DNA from: Ferdinandcohnia sp036962685
Lineage (GTDB): Bacteria; Bacillota; Bacilli; Bacillales; Bacillaceae_L
Length of the DNA stretch: 64,000 nucleotides
Assembly (NCBI RefSeq): GCF_036962685.1
Contig: NZ_JBALOP010000003.1
Span: 117,656 to 181,655, forward strand
Direction: 5' to 3'
Shown here: positions 57,871-64,000 of the stretch, piece by piece
Numbering within the stretch: the first letter of the stretch is position 1
Layout of the letters: each line of letters opens with the position of its first letter
Made by a program: the position numbers and the translations under genes
The notes under the pieces: model-generated
The model's database searches: none
Told to the model about the DNA's origin: nothing
The model's input: the letters and a program-made list of their open reading frames with translations, nothing else

Positions 57871-58032
57871 TTGTTTTTACAATAAACAAAATATCCTATA
57901 TTAATCAAATAAACCCTTGCCTTCTATAAGAAATAGGATTAAACTTTAATTAGTGATGAATACTTAGGTAACCTTAATATTTTTTATTTTAATTATTTTT
58001 TATTTTTATTTTGATTCAAATGAGGGGTAAAC

Positions 58033-58803
58033 ATGAATAAATTATTCGCTACTGAAAGAAGGCAATTAATATTAAATATACTCGAGGAAAAAAAACGAGT
58101 AACAGTTAAGGACTTAGCCAGAGATGTAAACGTTTCCGAAGCGACATTAAGAACCGATCTTAATGTGTTGGAAGACGAAGGTCTGTTGACTCGTACTCAT
58201 GGCGGCGCAGTGTTAAACGAAGATTTAACATCGCCGAAGGTAAGCTTTTCTGAGCGTGAGAAGAAAAATCCTGATTCGAAAAACATCATTGCACAAAAAG
58301 CAATTAATCTAATCAACCAAAAAGACTGTATCTTGCTAGATGCTAGTACGACAGCCCTTGCTTTAGCTAGATTAATAAGACAGTCTACTTTAAATATAAC
58401 AGTTGTAACAAATGGGATTTCTGCCGCGATTGAATTAAAGGAAAACCCAGGAGTAAATGTTATATTAGTTGGTGGTATGGCGAGAATGGGTTCAATGGCA
58501 CTTGAAGGTTTATTAGGTACGAATGTTTTAAATAAAATCAATATCGATACCATGTTTACATCTGCCAGAGGTTTTTCAATTGAGGAAGGGCTGACCGATT
58601 TTAATGTTTATGAAGTAGAATTAAAAAAGGTGATGGCAGGTAAGGCAGATAAGATTGTTGCATTATTAGACCATTCAAAGATTGGTACAAGTTCAATTGC
58701 AACCTTTGCAACCTGTGACCAGCTTGATACGATTATTTGTGAAAAGGAATTGGATGTCAGCTTCCTAAAAGAATTAGCAAAACAAAACATTAAAGTTATA
58801 TAA
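58033..58803 (+). CDS. DeoR/GlpR-family transcriptional regulator
   Basis: A 256-residue repressor: DeoR-type helix-turn-helix (residues 1-60, with KRVTVKDLARDVNVSEATLRTDLN) and a sugar-phosphate-sensing C-terminal domain (about 75-250) with LLDASTTALALARLI and VTNGISAAIEL segments. Such proteins respond to phosphorylated sugars. Starts ATG at 58033 after GAGGGGT. It lies between two divergently or convergently arranged C4-sugar operons and is their likely regulator. Confidence 0.9.
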   Translation: MNKLFATERRQLILNILEEKKRVTVKDLARDVNVSEATLRTDLNVLEDEGLLTRTHGGAVLNEDLTSPKVSFSEREKKNPDSKNIIAQKAINLINQKDCILLDASTTALALARLIRQSTLNITVVTNGISAAIELKENPGVNVILVGGMARMGSMALEGLLGTNVLNKINIDTMFTSARGFSIEEGLTDFNVYEVELKKVMAGKADKIVALLDHSKIGTSSIATFATCDQLDTIICEKELDVSFLKELAKQNIKVI

Positions 58804-58809
58804 ACGCTA

Positions 58810-58841
58810 AGAAAGGATACTCACTCAGAGTATCCTTTCTT
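58810..58841. terminator. Bidirectional terminator between convergent genes
   Basis: GAAAGGATACTC-ACTCA-GAGTATCCTTTC; it overlaps the stop codon of the TpiA-like gene. Confidence 0.85.
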
Positions 58842-59613
58842 GATGATATAGATGCTTTTCAAGCTCGTGAAGCAGGATTGTAAATGTCTCCATATTCCAC
58901 GCAGTTCTTCCTACGAACAATCCGTTAACATCCTGATGATCTATGTATTTTAGGAAATTATCGAGGTTGACACTTCCACCATACAAAATTGGAATCTCAA
59001 GGCCGATTTCTGGAAACATTTCGACTAATGTCTCACGTAAAAAGGAATGAATTTCCCAGACATATTCAGGATCCGCTGGAATTCCATTTTCTCCGATTGC
59101 CCAAACAGGCTCATAGGCTATGAGAACTTGCTTAGCCTGTTCCTCGGAGAGTCCTTTTAAACATACCTTTAACTGCGAAGCAAGTACCTCACGTGAAATT
59201 GAGTTATTCTTTTGCACGATATTTTCACCAATACAAACTAAAGGTTTCATTCCATACTTCAGCGCTGCGAACACCTTTTTATTAATATCTGCATCATTTT
59301 CATTATAATATTGTCTACGCTCGGAATGACCCAACTCGATTAAGTCTAAACCAATCTCATTTAACATTTTGGGCGAGATTTCGCCTGTATAAGCACCTGA
59401 ATCCTCCCAGTGCATATTTTGTGCACCAAGCTTGATTCTTGAGTCAGCGACTTCCTTTTTTATATCAACTAATGCTGTGTGAGAAGGAATGATAAACAAC
59501 TCAATATTTGAATGAAGCTCGCTTGCAATTTGCTTTAATTCCTTTGTATAAGAAATTCCTTCAGCAATTGTTTTCGTCATTTTCCAATTGGTGCCGATCC
59601 ATACCCTACTCAT
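58825..59613 (-). CDS. TpiA-family isomerase (probable L-erythrulose-1-P isomerase)
   Basis: A 262-residue TIM-barrel isomerase. The catalytic residues are intact: Asn9/Lys11 (TNWKM), His96 (LGHSERR) and Glu168 (AYEPVWAIG). Loop 6 reads AIGENGIPA instead of AIGTGKTAT, and the phosphate loop reads GLFVGRTAW instead of the usual LVGGASL; both changes are typical, to my recollection, of the EryH/LerI branch that isomerises L-erythrulose-1-phosphate. Its ATG overlaps the dhaL stop by four bases. It lies in a C4-sugar operon and not in the gap-pgk-tpi cluster, so glycolytic use is unlikely. Confidence 0.85.
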   Translation of the reverse strand: MSRVWIGTNWKMTKTIAEGISYTKELKQIASELHSNIELFIIPSHTALVDIKKEVADSRIKLGAQNMHWEDSGAYTGEISPKMLNEIGLDLIELGHSERRQYYNENDADINKKVFAALKYGMKPLVCIGENIVQKNNSISREVLASQLKVCLKGLSEEQAKQVLIAYEPVWAIGENGIPADPEYVWEIHSFLRETLVEMFPEIGLEIPILYGGSVNLDNFLKYIDHQDVNGLFVGRTAWNMETFTILLHELEKHLYHQERIL

Positions 59614-60269
59614 TGGTCCTGACCTTCTACCCATTCCTTCATCGATTTGAAGATAATCGAAACGGTTGTAGCACCTGCATCCTGATGGCCAATTGCTCTA
59701 TCTCCTAGAGATTTTGCTCGACCAAACTTCGCGATATAATCTTTTGAAGCTTCCACACCTTCAAGGGCTGCAGATTCTGCTTTACGAAGTCCATCTATGA
59801 AGCTATCATTCGCAGCAGCACTTGCTTTTAAAGCTTCAACAGCAGGTTGAAATGCATCAATCATTGTTTTGTCTCCGAGTTCAGCTTTTCCACGTTGTTT
59901 AATTGCGTCTAGTGCCTTTTCAAAAATCTCAGTTAATGACGCCAGTTCAAGTGTTTCCTTTCGCTCTAGCCCCTTGATTCCGCCAACAAACATTGTACCA
60001 AAAATCACACCAGATGCCCCTCCCATGGAGGAAATCATCGACATACCAATCGTTTTAAACACATCATTAACTGTTGTAAATTCATTAGCTTTTAAATTCT
60101 CATCGGCCTTCGTAAAACCAACCGACATTCCGATTCCATGGTCACCATCACCGATCGCGCTATCAATCTTTGTTAGTAATGGCTTACTTTCTACTACCTT
60201 TTCACCGACATATAAAAACATTTCCTTAACTTGATTTGGATTAAGAGCATTTAGCGTTTGAGTAGACAT
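59610..60269 (-). CDS. dhaL: DhaL-type kinase subunit
   Basis: A 219-residue ADP-binding subunit with the Mg-binding IDSAIGDGDHGIGM motif near residues 36-49, then SSMGGASGVIFGTMF near 79 and GDRAIGHQDAGATT near 192. It forms the nucleotide half of a dihydroxyacetone-type kinase. It overlaps dhaK by one base (TAATG) and the TpiA-like gene by four (ATGA), so the three are coupled. No dhaM is in the window, so either a distant DhaM or direct ATP use is needed. Confidence 0.92.
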   Translation of the reverse strand: MSTQTLNALNPNQVKEMFLYVGEKVVESKPLLTKIDSAIGDGDHGIGMSVGFTKADENLKANEFTTVNDVFKTIGMSMISSMGGASGVIFGTMFVGGIKGLERKETLELASLTEIFEKALDAIKQRGKAELGDKTMIDAFQPAVEALKASAAANDSFIDGLRKAESAALEGVEASKDYIAKFGRAKSLGDRAIGHQDAGATTVSIIFKSMKEWVEGQDQ

Positions 60270-61285
60270 TATCTGACTCCTCCTTTAACTTTTTCAGCTT
60301 TGTTGTAATATGGTGAATGTGCAGGAGCATTATATAAATCTTTTAATTCCTCATCTAATTTTAAGAGTGTAATAGAAAATCCGCCCATCTCTTGGGTTGT
60401 ACAATAGCTATTAACATCCATATCATAAATATTAATGCCTTTTTCCTCTAAAATTTGGGCGACTCTTCTGTTGACAATCAATAATTCTAGTAATGTTGTA
60501 GAGCCTAAACCGTTTACATAAACAGCCACTTCATCTCCAGCTTGAATCTTGCTTTCCTCTATTAATGTCTCTAGTAATTCATCAGTTAACTCATCTGCAG
60601 GCATTAGTTTAGTACGTCTAATTCCTTGTTCTCCGTGAATTCCCATTCCTAGCTCAATTTCATCATCACCTAACACAAATGGTGGTTCCGTTTCCCCTGG
60701 AATAGAACCTGGTGATGTGGCGACACCAATGGAAAATGTTTGATCTGCGCACTTTTGTGTTACACGTGTTACTTCCTCAAGGGACCAGCCTTTTTCTGAA
60801 GCCGCACCTGCAATTTTAATGACAAAAACGTCACCTGCAATTCCTCTGCGGTCACCTTTGCGCTCTTCAGGTGCTGATGCGACATCATCAGCTACTAAAA
60901 CAGTTCGTGTTTGAATATCTTCAAAATCTAATAGTTCAGCTGCCATATCAAAATTAAGTACGTCACCAGCGTAATTTCCATAAACAAATAAGACACCTTT
61001 ACCTTGATCAACTGCTTGAGCAACGGCTTGAACTGTATTTGGAGTTGGTGCTGCGAATACGTTTCCAATTGCAACCCCATCAGCAAGACCTTCCCCGACG
61101 AAGCCCAGGAATAATGGTTCATGTCCACTTCCGCCGCCCGTAACAATGGCAACCTTGTCCTTTATGTCTTTACGGATGATTCCGTTTACATTATCTACTT
61201 TAATTAACGAGTCTTTATATGCATACATATAACCTTCGATTGCTTCTTGTACAACATGGCTAGGATTATTGATTATCTTTTTCAC
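60269..61285 (-). CDS. dhaK: DhaK-type kinase subunit (dihydroxyacetone/L-erythrulose)
   Basis: A 338-residue substrate-binding subunit: GGGSGHEPLFLGFVGEGL near residues 50-67 and the substrate-linking His217 in LGMGIHGEQGIRR, the residue that forms a hemiaminal with the ketone. In the C4 context (TpiA-like, RpiB-like, transketolase) the likely substrate is erythrulose, as in the LerK kinases, though dihydroxyacetone cannot be ruled out. It starts GTG at 61285, seven bases after GGGGGG. The 203-bp gap ahead carries a terminator of pdxA, so it has its own promoter. Confidence 0.9.
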   Translation of the reverse strand: MKKIINNPSHVVQEAIEGYMYAYKDSLIKVDNVNGIIRKDIKDKVAIVTGGGSGHEPLFLGFVGEGLADGVAIGNVFAAPTPNTVQAVAQAVDQGKGVLFVYGNYAGDVLNFDMAAELLDFEDIQTRTVLVADDVASAPEERKGDRRGIAGDVFVIKIAGAASEKGWSLEEVTRVTQKCADQTFSIGVATSPGSIPGETEPPFVLGDDEIELGMGIHGEQGIRRTKLMPADELTDELLETLIEESKIQAGDEVAVYVNGLGSTTLLELLIVNRRVAQILEEKGINIYDMDVNSYCTTQEMGGFSITLLKLDEELKDLYNAPAHSPYYNKAEKVKGGVR

Positions 61286-61338
61286 TTGCTGTCCCCCCTG
61301 ATAAGAAATATATAAAATAATAAAACAATTTTAATTAT

Positions 61339-61350
61339 TTTTGTTTGCTT
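61339..61350. promoter_or_regulatory. TTTTGTTTGCTT, candidate DeoR-type site before dhaK
   Basis: Ten of twelve bases match the TTTCGTTTGTTT repeat near the regulator. Confidence 0.35.
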
Positions 61351-61428
61351 TCATTTATTATTTTAATCTTTTATTTAAACACTGTCAATTTACAAATTGA
61401 TATTCTTAAATGAAAAATAGATTAATAA

Positions 61429-61482
61429 AAAGGGAGTACCAAATAGCCAATTTATCGACCAATCAGGCACTCCTCCTTTTAA
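61429..61482 (-). terminator. Terminator of the pdxA-like gene
   Basis: AGGAGTGCC/GGTACTCC-type stem around a 31-bp loop, followed by CTTTTT on the minus strand. Confidence 0.65.
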
Positions 61483-61488
61483 AAGACA

Positions 61489-62487
61489 TTATTTGTATCC
61501 GTTATTGATTAATTTGATGCCAAGTTTAAGTGCTTCTTCAAATGCACTTGAATCTACGATGCCCTTACCTGCAATATCAAATGCTGTACCGTGTGCAGGT
61601 GTAGTAATAACAATCGGTAGGCCGCCACTAATGGTTACACCTTTATTAAACCCAAGAGTTTTCATACCAATTTGTGCTTGGTCATGGTACATACCTAGTA
61701 GGCAGTTGAAGTTTTCCTTTTTCAACCGTAGGAAAATGGTATCTGCTGAGAAAGGTCCATGCGCATTGACACCTTGACTTTTCGCTTCTTCAACTGCAGG
61801 TGAGATGATTTCATTCTCTTCATCTCCCAATAGTCCACTATCACCAGCATGTGGATTTAATCCAGCAACTGCAATTTTCGGCTCAATTCCCGCTTTCGAA
61901 ACGATTTTATCTGCAAAAAGAATACTGTTTAAAACATTTTCTTTCGTGATATTTTCTGCAACTTCCTTTAAAGGAATATGAGATGTAACTCGTGTAAACC
62001 AAACATCGTCCATTACGTTTACTTCCATGAAGCCTGATTCCAAACCAAAAACAGATGCGACCAAATGGATATCATCTTTATATGCATATCCCCCTTGATA
62101 TAGCGCACTTTTGTTCATTGGACCATACGAAAGACCGTCTATCTTTTCCTGCTTCGCAAGCTCTAATGCAAATACTAGATTGTCACCGGCTGCCTTACCT
62201 GATTTCTCGTTAAGTACACCCATTTCGATTTCAGCAGGATCTGTATTCTTTGTATCGATTAGCCATAATGATGAAACATCTGGATTCACTTCATCAATGT
62301 TCTCTACTTTTTGGTAGGTTAACTCTTGTCCGGCAGTACGTGCTCCCCGGCTAAAAATACGTTCATCTCCAATTAAAATCCAAGTAGCCGACTCTAAAAT
62401 TTCTTTGTTTGCAAATGATTTTGCGACTACCTCAGGTCCAACACCTGCAGCATCGCCATATAATAATCCAATCGTTGGTTTACTCAT
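61489..62487 (-). CDS. PdxA2-family 4-phospho-D-threonate/erythronate dehydrogenase
   Basis: A 332-residue PdxA-family enzyme: GDAAGVGPEV near residue 11, metal His residues in VTSHIPL (near 165), MYHDQAQIGMK (near 270) and TPAHGTAFDIAGKG (near 300). PdxA2 proteins oxidise 4-phospho-D-threonate or -erythronate, which decarboxylates to DHAP, and are distinct from pyridoxine PdxA. Genome context with a sugar transporter and C4-sugar genes favours the tetronate role; the usual DUF1537 kinase is not in the window and would be expected beyond the right edge. Starts ATG at 62487 behind GAGGGGGAG. Confidence 0.82.
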   Translation of the reverse strand: MSKPTIGLLYGDAAGVGPEVVAKSFANKEILESATWILIGDERIFSRGARTAGQELTYQKVENIDEVNPDVSSLWLIDTKNTDPAEIEMGVLNEKSGKAAGDNLVFALELAKQEKIDGLSYGPMNKSALYQGGYAYKDDIHLVASVFGLESGFMEVNVMDDVWFTRVTSHIPLKEVAENITKENVLNSILFADKIVSKAGIEPKIAVAGLNPHAGDSGLLGDEENEIISPAVEEAKSQGVNAHGPFSADTIFLRLKKENFNCLLGMYHDQAQIGMKTLGFNKGVTISGGLPIVITTPAHGTAFDIAGKGIVDSSAFEEALKLGIKLINNGYK

Positions 62488-62588
62488 GATAACTCCCCCT
62501 CTAGGTATGTAAAATTCTTTTTAGCTCAATATATTTAATAAAATAGTGACAGTGATAATACTTAGGAAAGTGTTAAATATAGTTTGTT

Positions 62589-64000
62589 TTATGCTGTTGG
62601 ATTAATATTGGAATTGTTATTCTTTTTACGTTTTTTCAGATATTCAGTGACTAATGGGAAGAATAACATTAGTAGTGATACCACAATTAATGAGACAGTT
62701 ATTGGTCTTGTAAAGAAGATTGAATAATCACCATCAGACATTTGAACTGAACGTCTAAACTGACTTTCTGCAATCGGGCCTAATACAACACCTAAAATAA
62801 TCGTGGCTAATGGGAATTTAAATCTTTCTAGTAAATATCCAATCACCCCGAAGATCACCATGATGATAATGTCAAAGAAGCTATTTCTGACCGTATATGT
62901 TCCGATAACACATAGTACAACAATGATTGGGCCTAATACTGAATAAGGAATTTTTATGATTTGCTCAAATAGCTTAATAAAAGGTGTTGAAACAAATAAC
63001 ATAAGTACGTTTGACACTAACAATCCCGCAAAAATGGTATACATTAATTCAGGATTTGTTTTAAATAACATTGGTCCCGGCTGCATTCCATGTAACACGA
63101 ATGCTCCGATTAGGATTGCTGCTGTCGCACCGCCAGGTATTCCTAGAGAAAGAAGTGGAACTAAAGTACCCATGGCTGCGGAATTGTTCGCTGTTTCAGA
63201 TGCTGCAATCCCCTTTGGGTTTCCTTTTCCAAATGTTTCTTTTTCCTCGTCTTTTGACCATCTAACCGTTTCACTATAAGCTAGCATTGAGGCTGTCGTT
63301 GCCCCTACTCCAGGTAGAATCCCAATGAACATCCCAATTAACGATGACCCAGCAACGGTTCCACTGATTTTTTTAAAGATTTCTTTTTCAAATATTTTGG
63401 TTTTTACGACCTTTATTGCTTTTCCTAAGGATTCTGATTCAGTGCTTTTCTTAATAAATTCGGATAAGGCAAATAGTCCTGTTATAACTGGAATTAATGC
63501 AACACCTGATGTTAATGAAGGCGAATTAAATGTATATCGCAAAGATCCTGTTAGAGGATCCATACCGATTGTAGCAATCATTAATCCGAATAATACTCCG
63601 ATTAATCCTTTTAAAATGTCTTTTCCACTTAATGACGCAACAACTGTTAGTCCCATAAAAGCCAAAGCAAAATACTCAGGAGATGAGAAGGTTAATGCCA
63701 CTTCTGCAAGTAAAGGTGTTAATGTAATTAAGCAAAATACTCCAAATAATCCTCCAATAACAGAGGTTAAAATCGTAATTCCTAAAGCCCTCCCGGCATA
63801 TCCCTGCTGCGCCATGGGGTAACCATCATAAGTTGTAAAAATCGCTTCTGGTGTACCTGGTGTTCGTAACAAGATTGAACCGAAGGCACCAGATAAGCCT
63901 GTAATTGAATAAATACCTGTAAGTAAGATAAATGCTGCAGCAGGTTCAAACGAATAGGTGACTGGCATTAGGATAACAATTAACATCGTGCCACTAACTC
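62589..64000 (-). CDS. Tripartite tricarboxylate transporter TctA-family permease, 5' end cut by window
   Basis: At least 465 residues plus a few more open codons to the window edge. A multi-helix TctA permease: GTPEAIFTTYDGYPMAQQG near the start, ETANNSAAMGTLVPLLSLGIPGGATAAILIG in the middle and a C-terminal cytosolic tail KKRKNNNSN. A complete family member has about 500 residues, so roughly 35-40 N-terminal residues are missing. Normally works with TctB and the TctC binding protein, which should lie past the right edge. Expected cargo: a carboxylic acid such as a tetronate, given the PdxA2 gene downstream. Confidence 0.88.
   Translation of the reverse strand, partial: VSGTMLIVILMPVTYSFEPAAAFILLTGIYSITGLSGAFGSILLRTPGTPEAIFTTYDGYPMAQQGYAGRALGITILTSVIGGLFGVFCLITLTPLLAEVALTFSSPEYFALAFMGLTVVASLSGKDILKGLIGVLFGLMIATIGMDPLTGSLRYTFNSPSLTSGVALIPVITGLFALSEFIKKSTESESLGKAIKVVKTKIFEKEIFKKISGTVAGSSLIGMFIGILPGVGATTASMLAYSETVRWSKDEEKETFGKGNPKGIAASETANNSAAMGTLVPLLSLGIPGGATAAILIGAFVLHGMQPGPMLFKTNPELMYTIFAGLLVSNVLMLFVSTPFIKLFEQIIKIPYSVLGPIIVVLCVIGTYTVRNSFFDIIIMVIFGVIGYLLERFKFPLATIILGVVLGPIAESQFRRSVQMSDGDYSIFFTRPITVSLIVVSLLMLFFPLVTEYLKKRKKNNNSNINPTA

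Noticed and set aside
58825..59613. Glycolytic triose-phosphate isomerase
   Set aside because: Loop 6 and the phosphate loop differ from canonical TpiA and the gene is in a kinase/isomerase operon, so the housekeeping role is unlikely, though not excluded.
63325..63822. A 165-codon open frame on the plus strand
   Set aside because: Lies opposite the TctA permease, whose membrane-segment composition generates open antisense frames; no start signal.

Overview
The window looks like the chromosome of an endospore-forming, low-GC Bacillaceae bacterium (Bacillus sensu lato). Evidence: strong GGAGG-type ribosome binding sites with many TTG and GTG starts, a YjcZ-type spore peptide, HelD, PepV, LutABC, TcyABC and CstA homologues, and a yhcT-yhcU-yhcW-glpK-glpD-pgcA order as in B. 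subtilis. Two runs of N (1820-1935 and 2296-2520) mark draft-assembly gaps, both inside repeats. No rRNA, tRNA, CRISPR array, prophage or insertion sequence was seen.

Layout. 1-9.4 kb: phosphoglucomutase, glycerol catabolism (glpK, glpD), a HAD phosphatase, and a disulfide-oxidase pair (DsbB-like plus membrane thioredoxin) set into the conserved yhcT-glp block. 9.4-29.5 kb: housekeeping and accessory genes on both strands (TauE/SafE exporter, PepV, YjcZ, lipase-like hydrolase, OsmC, ketopantoate-reductase-like, VanW, proC, tag, helD, a ykoGHIJ-like two-component/PepSY cluster, a DUF438-hemerythrin-PAS protein with an Fnr-like box). 29.6-37.9 kb: a pyruvate/lactate block, with a CstA-family carrier coupled to a tiny membrane protein, a LytS/LytTR pair, lutABC and lutR.

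38-50.8 kb: a sugar-acid catabolic island. A ten-gene minus-strand operon encodes two split UxaA-family dehydratases, a TRAP transporter, a zinc dehydrogenase, an SDR and a fumarylacetoacetase-family hydrolase. A divergent GntR/FCD regulator and a FAH-family dehydratase plus aldehyde dehydrogenase pair lie on the plus strand. Four copies of the palindrome TGGTAGTACCA (one with a mismatch) tie both arms to the regulator. The best reading is non-phosphorylative breakdown to pyruvate plus lactate (next to lutABC) and to 2-oxoglutarate.

50.9-54.1 kb: FMN reductase and the cystine importer tcyABC, interrupted by a repeat remnant. 54.2-64 kb: a C4-sugar module with DhaK/DhaL-type kinase, a TpiA paralogue with altered loops, an RpiB paralogue with altered active-site residues, GlpX, transketolase, a DeoR regulator, PdxA2 and a TctA transporter running off the right edge. 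This matches the logic L-erythrulose -> L-erythrulose-1-P -> D-erythrulose-4-P -> D-erythrose-4-P -> pentose phosphate pathway.

Several repeat families run through the window: a multi-hairpin intergenic element of about 200-250 bp (four copies), GGGACAGGT...-type palindromes (which appear to have added C-terminal residues to ProC and GlpX), a 52-bp tandem array and a 20-bp tandem array.
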